This document shows, in pieces, positions 6,760 through 17,400 of a DNA stretch of 64,000 nt. Within the stretch, counting starts at the first letter, position 1; every line of letters starts with the position of its first letter. A program made the position numbers and the translations under genes. This stretch comes from an uncultured Collinsella sp. (GTDB lineage: Bacteria > Actinomycetota > Coriobacteriia > Coriobacteriales > Coriobacteriaceae), in assembly GCA_900556875.1 (NCBI GenBank), contig USQQ01000007.1:1-64000 (forward strand), given 5' to 3'. Under the pieces are notes generated by a model. That model was given only the letters and a program-made list of their open reading frames with translations, had not been told where the DNA came from and searched no databases.

Positions 6760-8064
6760 ATGGCAGGCGAGAGGCTACATCGGGACGGATACATCCCACG
6801 TATCGTGGATGCGCAAATCGAGCGCTTCCTTCGTGTCTTTGGCGCGGTCGAGATTGCGGGCACCAAGTGGTGCGGCAAGACGTGGGCCGCGCTTGAGCAC
6901 GGGGCGTCCGTCTCGTATGTCGACGAGAATCTCGACCTCGCGCGTGCCGACCCGGCGATGATGTTGCTGGGAGACCGTCCGCATATTATCGATGAGTGGC
7001 AGCGCGTTCCCCAGATTTGGGACTACGTTAGACACGAGGTTGACCGCACCCGGGGCACGCGCGGCGCCTATATCCTCACGGGTTCCGCCACGCCTGCGTT
7101 TGGCTCAAAGGCGGAGGCGCCCGCGCATAGTGGAGCCGGCCGCATCGGCCGCGTCCGCATGCACCCCATGACGCTTGCCGAGACAGGTGAGTCCAACGGC
7201 AAGGTAAGTCTGGCGGGCTTGTTTGAGCATCGTTTTGAGCCCTGCCGGTGCAATGGCGATACACCGGGGCTTGTCGAAGCCGCTTGCCGCGGCGGCTGGC
7301 CCGAGGCGATCGATATGGTTTCGGCTGACGCCCAGCTCATCGCCCGCGAATATCTCAATACTACGTTTTCGAGCAGCTTCTCGGCGGTTGGTCTCGACCC
7401 CGATATTGCTCGTCGAGTCTCCGCATCGATCGCGCACAATCTGGGACAGGCGACCACGTATAAAACGATTCTTATGGATATGTTCGGTGCTGAGGAGGAA
7501 CCCGCAGCGTTTGCCGACGAGACCAAGGTGCGTAGGTACCTGGATGCCCTCAAAGGCATGTTCATTCTCGAGGAGGTCCCCGGTTGGGTTCCCGCCGCGC
7601 GCGACAAACGACGCTTTGCCGTCAAACCCAAGCGCTATCTGGCAGATCCAAGCCTTGCTTGCGCCTTGCTAGGTATGTCCTTGCAGGCGCTGCTTGCCGA
7701 CTGGCAGACATTTGGTCTGGTGTTTGAGAATTTGGTCATACGCGACCTTTCGGTCTACGCACGTTCGCTCGACCTGCTGGATAGCACGCCCGTGCGCTAT
7801 TATCGCGACGATTCGGGCCTTGAGTGCGATGCTATCGTGCAGCTAGCCGATGGACGGTGGGCCGCCTTTGAGATTAAGGTGAGTGAAGATAAGGCGAGCG
7901 CCGGCGTCGAGAGTCTCAAGCGCGTTCGCAAAAAGGTCTGTGGAAATCCTCGTTCACGCACACGCGAACCGGAGTTTATGGCCGTGATTGTGGGGGTGGG
8001 TGAGTACGCTCGCGAGGTCGAGGACGGTATCTACGTGATACCCGTGCGTGCGTTGGGGCGTTAA
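6760..8064 (+). CDS. AAA-type ATPase with C-terminal DUF4143 (nuclease-like) domain
   Basis: 434 residues. Walker A is GTKWCGKT (residues 34-41) and Walker B is HIIDEWQRVP. A LTGSATP sensor segment follows. The C-terminal DUF4143 part carries a PD-(D/E)xK-like signature (ECDAIVQL ... FEIKVSE). The family is widespread in anaerobes, is often horizontally exchanged, and has no settled function; nucleic-acid-directed or defence roles have been suggested. The ATG at 6760 is preceded by GGGGG. The gene is isolated, with the 5 x 23 bp array directly upstream, and nothing resembling a partner follows. Confidence 0.88.
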   Translation: MAGERLHRDGYIPRIVDAQIERFLRVFGAVEIAGTKWCGKTWAALEHGASVSYVDENLDLARADPAMMLLGDRPHIIDEWQRVPQIWDYVRHEVDRTRGTRGAYILTGSATPAFGSKAEAPAHSGAGRIGRVRMHPMTLAETGESNGKVSLAGLFEHRFEPCRCNGDTPGLVEAACRGGWPEAIDMVSADAQLIAREYLNTTFSSSFSAVGLDPDIARRVSASIAHNLGQATTYKTILMDMFGAEEEPAAFADETKVRRYLDALKGMFILEEVPGWVPAARDKRRFAVKPKRYLADPSLACALLGMSLQALLADWQTFGLVFENLVIRDLSVYARSLDLLDSTPVRYYRDDSGLECDAIVQLADGRWAAFEIKVSEDKASAGVESLKRVRKKVCGNPRSRTREPEFMAVIVGVGEYAREVEDGIYVIPVRALGR

Positions 8065-8181
8065 GGGACGGCACGCCGTGCGTCCGCTGCCCGGTGCTAC
8101 GGATTAGTGCAAGGGGGTCAGGCTTGTTTGCACCAAGGGTTTGACATATGGGGGGGAGGCCGCTGGCGCTAACGAGGGCGT

Positions 8182-8310
8182 GTTAAGGGTGCTCGACTGG
8201 CTTAAACGCACCCTTAACCTCATCTTCACCTCAAATGAGGCTAAGATGAGGTTAAGATGAGGCAAGCAAACAACTGGGGAAATGCTGAAAATAGGGCGCT
8301 GTTAGCCTCA
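8182..8310. promoter_or_regulatory. Nested inverted repeats before the surface operon
   Basis: The first pair is GTTAAGGGTGC (8182-8192) and GCACCCTTAAC (8208-8218), perfect with 15 bases between. The second is AACCTCATCTT (8216-8226) and AAGATGAGGTT (8243-8253), enclosing CCTCAAATGAGG. A direct AAGATGAGG follows at 8254, and a variant GCCTCAAAATGAGGTTAAGGTGAGGC lies near 8305-8330. The first two hairpins share bases 8216-8218 and could be alternative folds or stacked operator half-sites. No gene is seen in 8065-8566. Confidence 0.6.
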
Positions 8311-8566
8311 AAATGAGGTTAAGGTGAGGCAAAGCTTGAACGAGCGGGCGAGCCGTTGCGTGAACAGTGCGCGATGGACAGGCCGCTATTCGTAATCTTT
8401 AAGACATCATTAAGGCTTGCGTTGTGGAGCAAGCCGCAGGTCAATGCTATTCTTTTACCTTATCGTATGGTGTTGTATTCTGCCTGAATTCTATGCCTAC
8501 GAGCAACGGATTGATCGCGACCAAGCGGAAAGGACGGCACGCCCGCTAGCAGGGCAAACGCAAACG

Positions 8567-9622
8567 ATGAGTGGCATGGACCGACATAGCGAGCTCCAGC
8601 AGCACAAGACGGCGGCCGAGTACCGCCAAGCTGCCGACGAGCATGTGCGGACCCTCAAGGATTTCTGGAAGGATTTCCTGGTGAGCGGTCTGTTTGTGCT
8701 GGCCGCCATCGTTGCCATCTTTGCATGCCTTGCCTGGTTTGCCGCGAACAATCGAGTGAGCGCCACGGGGAGTACGATCGGGGCGAAGGGCCCACGGTTT
8801 GTGCTCTCGGGAACGCAGGGCGGCACGGCAGGTAAGTACGACGCCCAGGACAACTACGCGTCGGACAGTACAAGCCTTGCCGTGAACAATCTTTTCAACC
8901 TCAATAACATGAGTGCCGATGGCAGTCTTTCTCCGGGGTCGGCGGGCCAGCTTCAGCTCAACGTCAAGCCGCTCTGCAACGACCTGCACGATATTACGGT
9001 GGAGATGACCTGGGAGATTTCTGTCCAGACGAGCGTTGCGGGCACGGACTCCGTTGTGGACGCATCGACAAACGAAGAGATCATCAACTCGCTTAAAGAT
9101 TTGGTGCGCGGTCATATCCTGGTTTTCCAGGGCAAAGACACCTCTGGCTTTTACTCCAATCCGCTGGTTCCCACGACAACCACGGTGACCCAGGACGGAG
9201 CGAGCGTCACCGTCATTACGCAGAGCTTTACCATCCCGGCGCGGAGCTTTTGCGCTGCGGACTCAAATAGCACGACCGAAACCGTCACCAAAACCCTCTA
9301 CTGGATTTGGCCGGAACAGTTCAAGAGCTATGTTCGCACGGGCAACGCCGGCTACGGTGGCAACCTTTTCGCTAACACAGGCGACGAGGGGGGATACACA
9401 ACCCTCGTCGGCGACATCAACAATAACCACGCGCGCTATTTCCGCGCCGATAGCACGAGCGTGCCAGGTCAGGCGCCTAGCGCGGTTCCGCCTGTCGGAG
9501 CCGGCATGTCCTCTGCGGATGTGGAAACCTGCGCCAGCTACTACAACAACGCCGACGAGATTATCGGTAAGAACGTCAAGTACATTCGCGTGCGCTTCAC
9601 CGCCAAGGAGGCGGATAAATAA
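8567..9622 (+). CDS. Exported single-pass surface protein, SipW/camelysin-like N-terminus (surface operon gene 1)
   Basis: 351 residues from this start. A charged cytoplasmic stretch precedes one membrane segment (about residues 39-60) ending in the pattern AWFAANNRVSATG. That pattern resembles the 'AWF-x-N-x-V-x-A-x-G' junction of SipW-dependent/TasA-camelysin-type exported subunits. The remainder is a Thr/Ser-rich beta-type ectodomain with a few cysteines. No sortase motif is seen. The start is uncertain: the frame is open to an ATG at 8444 that would add a second hydrophobic stretch, and neither start has a strong ribosome binding site. It is the first of four closely spaced genes on this strand; its stop codon abuts the next start. 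Confidence 0.7.
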   Translation: MSGMDRHSELQQHKTAAEYRQAADEHVRTLKDFWKDFLVSGLFVLAAIVAIFACLAWFAANNRVSATGSTIGAKGPRFVLSGTQGGTAGKYDAQDNYASDSTSLAVNNLFNLNNMSADGSLSPGSAGQLQLNVKPLCNDLHDITVEMTWEISVQTSVAGTDSVVDASTNEEIINSLKDLVRGHILVFQGKDTSGFYSNPLVPTTTTVTQDGASVTVITQSFTIPARSFCAADSNSTTETVTKTLYWIWPEQFKSYVRTGNAGYGGNLFANTGDEGGYTTLVGDINNNHARYFRADSTSVPGQAPSAVPPVGAGMSSADVETCASYYNNADEIIGKNVKYIRVRFTAKEADK

Positions 9623-10462
9623 ATGGACGAGCAGCTTAATGCCCGCGAGCAGGGCGATATCAAACACAACGAAGGAGCGGCAAACCCCGGCGGCAACGGG
9701 TTCGGCTCGCACGGCGAAGCGCGTCCGGCTGGCCGCATCGAGCGCATCAAGGCTTGGGTGAGCGACCACCGTCGCGAATCCCTGGCCATCGTGGGTCTGG
9801 TGGCCGTGCTTCTCGTGTTGCTGGGATTGACGCTCGGATGGTTCGTCGATGCCAATCGCGGCTCCACCGTTGGCAAGATCAAGGAGCCGGCGGAGCTCAA
9901 AGTGCTGGGCCCCAACGCTACGGCAACAGAGCAGGTCGACCTGAGCTACAACCCCGAATACGGCGATACCAAGACCGGCAACACGGTGACGCTCAAGCGC
10001 CCGTTTTGCGTGCAGACGGGCGGTGACGGTTTTGAGCTGCAACTCGCGAATACGACCAACATTACGGGTCTCACTATTGAGCTGTACAGAGCCGAGAACA
10101 CGTCTGCGCTCCAGACGCCCGACGTGAGCGGTACCGCAGACGGCAAATCTTATAGCTGGAAAGCAACCGGAGAGAACCTGCTGACGAGCTTCGAATATAT
10201 CAACAAGGAGAACGACGGTCTGGCAGCCGTGCCGGGCGAGGGCGCAAGCGACCCTACATTCAAGGACTATCAAAACGTCCAGCGCAACGCGCGCCCGCTC
10301 TACCGATACAAGAAATTCGGCAAAGGCGACCTCAACGCTAAGACACTCGACAACTCGACTGGCAATGACACGCTTAACTTTATCATCAAGCTTTCGTGGG
10401 ACGAGAGCGCCAAAGAGACCGACGTGATTTACCTGATCGCGCGCAACACGAGCGGCAAGTAG
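9623..10462 (+). CDS. Exported single-pass surface protein (surface operon gene 2)
   Basis: 279 residues. A 55-residue hydrophilic N-terminus precedes a membrane helix (about 56-75, LAIVGLVAVLLVLLGLTLGW) and the same post-membrane pattern as its neighbour (GWFVDANRGSTVG). The ectodomain is rich in Thr, Asn and Gly and looks beta-structured. The start codon follows the upstream stop with no gap; AAGGAGG lies inside the end of gene 1, so the two are translationally linked. It is probably a subunit or anchor for the giant protein encoded downstream. I recognise no named family beyond the SipW-like N-terminal pattern. Confidence 0.75.
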   Translation: MDEQLNAREQGDIKHNEGAANPGGNGFGSHGEARPAGRIERIKAWVSDHRRESLAIVGLVAVLLVLLGLTLGWFVDANRGSTVGKIKEPAELKVLGPNATATEQVDLSYNPEYGDTKTGNTVTLKRPFCVQTGGDGFELQLANTTNITGLTIELYRAENTSALQTPDVSGTADGKSYSWKATGENLLTSFEYINKENDGLAAVPGEGASDPTFKDYQNVQRNARPLYRYKKFGKGDLNAKTLDNSTGNDTLNFIIKLSWDESAKETDVIYLIARNTSGK

Positions 10463-10476
10463 GAGAGGGGGCGCAC

Positions 10477-11421
10477 ATGGAGAAGCAAGAGAAGCAGCAG
10501 GATGCCGAGCGCGAGCAGCTGGCAAAAAGCAAGAGCCTAGTCAAGAACAAGCTGGTTGTGGCGGCAATCGCACTTATTTGCGCCGTGGCGCTCGTGACGG
10601 GTGGCTACTTTACCTATTCCGCCTACACCGCCAACGGATTTCTAAAGTCCGTCGCCGCAACGGGCACTGCGCAGAGCCTATTTGCAAGCGATTTGCTCAC
10701 GGGCTATATGAGTGCGCCTAGCCCCGACGAGCTCGCCCGTGCCCAGCGCTCCGTTACGGTGTATCCCAACAACGGGCAGTGCAACTTTACCTTTAGCATC
10801 TACAACTACTTGCTGGGCAACAGCAACTTCTGCAACGACAAAAATGTGACATACACCTTGACGGTCGAGGGGCACGGGCTCGATGGCGCCACGTGGAGCT
10901 ATGCGCCCCAGCCCGGTAGCAGCGTCACGCTTCCGGAGAATCAACCTACCAAGAACGACTACACCGTGACCTTCCCCGAGGCTAAGTTGGGACAAGCATA
11001 CTTTGTGATTAAGGCCACGGTCGTATCGGAGAAGAGCCCCGGCACCGAGCTAGCCTGTCTGGCGGCGAAAGTCGTGCCGTCAAAGAGGGCCGAGGTCAAG
11101 ACCGCTGCGGTTGAGGGCGCGCTGGTCGATGAGGCTGGCAAGTTTGCTGATTACGCTGCATACAACTACCGCGTGACGGTTACGGGCGCACTGGCAAACG
11201 TCACGCTCACGTGGGGGGAGAACGTGGAGATCGACCCGTTCTTTGAGACCAACCATAGCGCGACGGTGGATGCTGCAGCTCGCAAGGCTACGTTCACCAT
11301 GGAGCCGGGTTCGATGGTCGTCAACTTTTACCGAGCGGACGGCAAAACGCCCGGTGGCTGGGGCGACCTGGACATTAGCGTGAGCGGAACTACTCTGACG
11401 GGCGCGACGGAGACTCGATAA
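10477..11421 (+). CDS. Exported single-pass surface protein (surface operon gene 3)
   Basis: 314 residues. A Lys/Glu/Gln-rich cytoplasmic head is followed by a membrane helix (about residues 24-43, LVVAAIALICAVALVTGGYF) and a junction FTYSAYTANGFLKSV comparable to those of genes 1 and 2. The ectodomain is beta-rich with several cysteines that could form disulphides. The ATG at 10477 has GGAGAGGGGG upstream; the frame is open earlier but overlaps gene 2. The gap to gene 2 is 14 bases and to gene 4 is 39 bases. Likely role: membrane-tethered component assembled with the giant protein (inferred from linkage only). Confidence 0.75.
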   Translation: MEKQEKQQDAEREQLAKSKSLVKNKLVVAAIALICAVALVTGGYFTYSAYTANGFLKSVAATGTAQSLFASDLLTGYMSAPSPDELARAQRSVTVYPNNGQCNFTFSIYNYLLGNSNFCNDKNVTYTLTVEGHGLDGATWSYAPQPGSSVTLPENQPTKNDYTVTFPEAKLGQAYFVIKATVVSEKSPGTELACLAAKVVPSKRAEVKTAAVEGALVDEAGKFADYAAYNYRVTVTGALANVTLTWGENVEIDPFFETNHSATVDAAARKATFTMEPGSMVVNFYRADGKTPGGWGDLDISVSGTTLTGATETR

Positions 11422-11460
11422 CTCTGGAAGCGGAGTTTTAGGATAAGAGGTACGGAATCG

Positions 11461-14400
11461 ATGAGAACGGCAAAGCGCATATTCGCAGAGTTCATGACGG
11501 TGGTCATGGTGCTCCAAGCATGCTCGCCCACGGTGGCTGCTGTGGCGGCAGGCTGGCAGAACATCTCGAACGAGATTGCTGCCGCATATGCGAAGGCGTT
11601 GGATACTGCCGAGAGCGGCGAGACCAACGGCGATGTCACGATCGGGTCTGGGTCGAGTGATGCCGGCGCCGACAGCGACAGTGCTGGGGATGACGCGGTG
11701 AAGGATGACGCTGCAGCAGGCGATACCACCGATAGCGCCACTGGTTCCGATTCCACGGGCGACCAGACGGAAGGCGACGATGCCGCTGACGATGCCGCCG
11801 CTGACGACGCCGAGCAAGATGCCGATGATGCGACTTCGGAGGACGCTGATGCCCAGGCGGGTGCGACGATCACGGATTTGAATAAGCTCGTCGAGCTGCT
11901 CGAGAAGAACGGCGCGGAAAGCATCGTGCGCAAAGACGACGAGAGCGGAATCCGAAGCCTCGATGTCAAGTCGTCGGAGGCGTTCGCCGTCCTGTCTAAC
12001 GCCGACGCTTCGCTTTACTATGATGCGCAGATCAAGGTTATCATCACGGGCGATGCGAAGCTCACCGAGTCGGCTAATAACGGCATGTCTTTCCAGGGTC
12101 TTGGCAGTGATGAATGTCCGTTTGAAGGCAGGATCTATAGGGACGTTGATAGTCCCGTCGAGCTTACGACTGATCGGACGGTTTTTAATAACCTCAAGCT
12201 GTCTGACCAAAACAAAACGGTCAGGATAAAGTGGGTAGGCGCGACTAGCTATAGCGCACCGATGGTCGCTTCGAAGGTCAGCGGTGCGGAAAACGGCGAA
12301 GAGAGCAAGACACTCATCGCGTCGGTTGACATCGTGGAACCCGTGAACGTTGATGTGAAGGATGCGACTTCCGCCTTGACGGCACCCCTCCTGGGTGCGA
12401 CGACGGGCGACCTTGCTGCGAACGTTACCTATAGCCTCACCGATTCTCGAAAGAATCTCAACGCGAATGCGACGGGCAACATTGGCTTGATTGCCAACAC
12501 GGTCGAGAGCGGGAGCTTGACGGTTGAGTCCGTCACGTTCCCCAACGATCTGACCTCAGGCGGAGCCGTCAAAACGAGCTCTGGCAACGCTGGCCTGCTC
12601 GTAGGCGAAGTCAAGGACGGTGCGACCCTGAGCATTGGCACTCTGGCAAACGTTCCCACCGCCACCGTCCAGTCTACGAACGGCTCCGCCGGTGGCGTTG
12701 TAGGACTCGTTGGCTCGAGCACGGGTGCCATGGTCAACGTCGCGAAAGCTCTCGACCTACACGCGCTCACCGTCAAGGGCACAACTGCCAGCGGCGGTTT
12801 TATTGGTAAAGCGACCGTGCTCACACTGGGCGCGGATAATAAGCAGATTGGGTGTCCTCTAAATATTGGCGACGAGAACAGCGCTTGCTCTGGTGGCGTT
12901 ATCGGCGACGTGAGCTTTGCGCAAGGATTTGCCGTTACGTCCAATATGTTCGACCTGGGCGACCTTGTGACTCTTGGTGCGTCGCAGCGCGCCGGCGCTC
13001 TTTTTGGCATGGCCGATATCTCTAATGGAGACATCGTGGTGCAAGGCGGGACGTATAAGAGCAAACTCGCCTTACCAGAAGATGTTAGTGTCAACGGCAG
13101 CTACGGCGGCCTTGTCGGCAAGGTGTTCGCGACGAAAACGGACGACGACGGCGCTTTGCGCGCCTTTGTTGTTGAAAAGGATGCAGATAATAAGAATACG
13201 TGCTCAATTGAGTTTGACCTTGCGAGCAAGTTGTCCGACGCAGGCGGCGTTGTTGGCTATGTTGGCGATAGCGCAAATCCTAACTCGCAGCCCGTTGCCG
13301 TTGTCTTCAACGGCGTGACGGTTGCGTGCAAGGGAGATGCTTCGGCGCGAACGGGTACCGGAAAGTTCGGTGGCGCCGTGGGCGTTGTCGATACGCGCAA
13401 TGTCCTTGACGTGCGAGATTTCAAACTTACAAGCGACAATCCTATCGGTAAGGCGCAAAGCAACCGTGCCGCGGGAATTGCGGGATCCGCGTGGAATGCT
13501 GTAATCAAATTCAGCGGCATCACGGATCTGTCGGGCGCAAGTTTTGCCGAGAACGCCACGACGGGTCAGCTCGTATACGAGAACCACAACGCGCTGATCT
13601 TCGCTGCCGGCAATGGCTCTAATGGTGATCTGGGAGACAAGGGCGCTGCGGTCTGGACCTTCAAGCGTAGCAACTCAGCCTCAAAGACGGACGACATCGC
13701 GACCTACGGTGAAGTTGTTCGTCTGGGCGGCGACTTCATTAAGCTTGATGTGGACACTCATAAGTTGACCTTGCCGGATTCGCTGACGGCAGCTAACGGT
13801 GCCTACGCCCTAACCACAGCTGAGGATTTCGCCAAGCTTGCGATTACCTGGCAAACCAACGGCTACTACTCGATGGTTGACGGCGTTACCGAAAACAACC
13901 TTAACGGCTTGCAGTCCTCGACCATTACGGTGAACGGCACTATTGATCTCAAGGGCACGGGCCTGACGGGTTTCACGCAGGATCGTGCAGACGGCTCGCA
14001 AGTTTTCTCGGGAACGTTGAACGGTGGCGGCACAATCAATCTTGCCGTCGGCGAGGCGTACGGCAAGCGTGGTGAAGACGTGCTCGACGGCAATAACACG
14101 AGCAACGGCAACGGCAAAATCTACCGCCACGGCCGCTTGGGCTTGTTCGCGGCCGTCAACGGCGCAACCATCTCCAACGTCACAATCGCTGGCTCCATGA
14201 AGTTCGATAACGGTTCGGCTATCGATGCCGGGTCGCTGGCGGGTGCCATCGTCGGCAACCTGTCATTGTCTAGCGTAACGTGCAAAACGAATATCGCGTG
14301 CGATGATACGTTTGCCAATGACGTGAACATTGGTGGTATTGCGGGCAGCGTGTCGGCGGCTGCCACGGTTACGTTTAAGGGTAACAGCAAGGCGCAAACG

Positions 14401-17400
14401 ACTATCACTGCAGCCGGATCGCTTAACGGCAATAGCCGTATTGGCGGTGCCATCGGCTATGTGAGCGATCGCGCTTCGACATTCAATGTTACGGGCCTCG
14501 AAGTCGCCGGATCAATCGAAACCGGCGATTGCGCCGGCGGCAAGATTGCCCAAGTCGGTGGTCTTATCGGCTGCATCGCACAGAGTACCTACAATGCAGG
14601 GACAATAGCCAACTCAGCTGATAAGTACGTGAACATTTCGGGCCTTTCGTTCAATTCGTTCAAGATGAACGTCGGTAGGAACGGTGATGCGCTCAACGGT
14701 GCCGGTGGCCTTTTGGGCTACAGCTGGGGCAACGCCATCGTCACCATTGGCGATGCTGCTGCAAACACCAGCGGCAGCACTTACGCCCTCAAAACGACCA
14801 ACAACACGACTGTGGCTGCAAGCGACTCTACCGAGGTCGGCGGCCTCGTATACGCCGCAAGCGGCCACTGGATTATCAACAACTACGCCATCGATCTCTC
14901 GGGCACAAAGATTAATGCAGGCGCCGCTCAGACGCTCGGCGTTCTAGTTTGCCGCGGCTGCAAGGTGGATGATAAGACGACATATGGCGTCGAGAGCTAC
15001 CTAGGCCTGTACTTGGAGGACAGGGCTTATTGGGATACCGCCTATAGGGTGCCCACCGGCGAGGGGGCCATCGTTGCGTCGGGCGTAACGTCCTTCGATG
15101 AATGGGTTGGCAGCGGTGTAAAACCAAACAACGGCAGCAAGCTCATGGACGCCGAGTGGAACACGGTCGTTTCGCTACACACACAGAAAAACAAGCTGGA
15201 CATGGACGGCGATTCCACAAAAGACAACAGCTACCATAATCGCTCGTCTTTCGGTCGAAGCCAGAATACGAACGGCAATACCCGCTACTTCTACAACCTC
15301 GACATAGCCTCTAAGAATTGTGAAGGCGGCTTTAGTGGCAGTCAAATCGATACAGCGGAAAAGCTGCTCTTATGGTCTGCTTACCGTTATGCTCCCGAAG
15401 GTATTCGTTCGACAATCGTTCCCAATGGCACGACAGGGCTCGATGATTCCATAACCATAACGGGTACAATCGATTTGGCCGGCTACAGCTATTATCCCAC
15501 TCAGCCGAGCGGAGAGGTGACGGTTGAGAATGCGACCATTACCTTCTGTTACTCCAAGATCAAGGCCGAGCAGAATGGCAACAAGCTAAATTCCGATGCT
15601 ACCCAGCACGAGAACATGCACTGCGGTCTTTTTCGAACGGTGGCAAACGGCGATCTCACAGTAAAAAACGTCACTTTGCGTGGTACTGTTGGGCCCGTTA
15701 TTAATGACGGAAAGAGCTCTGAAGACACTGATGGAGCAAGCGGAAGCTCTTCGGGCGCGCTCGTGTGCCGCTACGTGTATGGGTCCAGCGACGGCAATGG
15801 CATCAAGATTAGAAAGATCTCAATTGATGGTCTTACGCTCAACAATCTGATTGTCGACGGCGCCAACAGCGCCACGGATGCTAACGCCTATATGCCTCTG
15901 CTCATCAACGAGATGCAGAAGTACGTGAGCCTGAACGCGAAGAATATCAAGACTACTGGGTACACGAGTGACACCAAGGCGGCTACGTCGCTGTTCGGAA
16001 AGCTTGGTGTAGGCAGTGAGGCCGATCAGGTGACGGCAAAGTTTGAGCAAATCAGCTTGCCCAGCCAAAAGAACAAAACGATCTTCACCCATGCGAGCCT
16101 GCTGGAGAGTTTTGGCTACGGAAGCACGAGCACGGGCTCTGCGGACTACACCTTTACTAAGGCCGATGCCGATGCCGATGCAGGCAAGGTGACATACGGA
16201 TCTGAGATTGATGGGAGTACGGAGTACCCGGGCAAGCAGCTTTGGTATTACGACGAAGCGACGTATGGTGCCGTGAGCGGCTATGTGACGGTTGATGGTA
16301 AGAAGGACGGTGACGTCAGGCCTTGGTTTGGTGGCTATCTTCCTTATGTTTATAAGGGAAAGGCCACCGAGAGCGGCGTCCAATATCATGAAATTAAAGT
16401 CAACCAGCGCATTCCAAAGCTGGTAGAGGGATGCGGCACATATGGCGATCCGTATGCCGTTAAGGACGCGACTGAGATGAACGCCATCGCCAACTACATC
16501 AACAACCAAACTGCGCTCGACGGTTGGGAGGTCACCATTGCCGTCAACCAGAGTACGCTCTGTACTCGCCGCAGCGACAATAAAACCGACAATGAGGTTA
16601 CGTACGTCTATAAGCAGGCGAAAGACACTGGGAAGAAGTGGGAAAAGAAGACCGGCGACACCACTGATCCTTCGGCCACACTTTCCGACGAGATGATGCA
16701 CCGCTATATCCAAAGCGCGTACTACAGTATTGAACCTACCGGGGGTAATACGATCACCCTCGACGGCGCATCGTTTGGCGGTTTTGGCAACAAAGCCAAC
16801 CCGTTCCGTGGCGTCATCGTTGGCAACCCTAAAGGTGATAAAAAGGCAACCATCAAGATAGAGAATAACGAGGGTTCGCTTCGCGGCCTTATTCCCTATA
16901 GTTACGGCAGCGTGGTGCGCGATCTGAATATTCGCTATGTGAACGCGTCGGCGACTATTACTTATTCTGCCAAGGATGCCGACGGTGTTCCGACGTCGTT
17001 CTTCGGTGGCGTTATCGGCTGCATCCTTGGCGGCGATAACATTATCGACGGTGTGGCCGTGAATGGGACAACGCCCGATAACTCCACAACCGGCTTTACG
17101 GTTGCTGGTGGCGGAACTAAGCCACATCTTGTTCCCATCGGCGGTTACGTTGGTGCCATTGCGGGCGGCGGTGTGATCTTCCGCAATATGTCAGGGACGT
17201 CTTGGCGCGCTGGAACCAGCGACAAGTCTCAGGGTCTTGGAACGGGCAACTTCCGGCAGTACGACAATCCCTACGTTGGTCGTGTGATTGATGGCTATGC
17301 CTTTAGCGAGGGCTGCAAGGTCGAAAACGGTAACGCTAACTACAAGATCAACGAGCTCACAAACAAGGGAGCTGCCTGCGTCACTACCACGGGCACCGAC

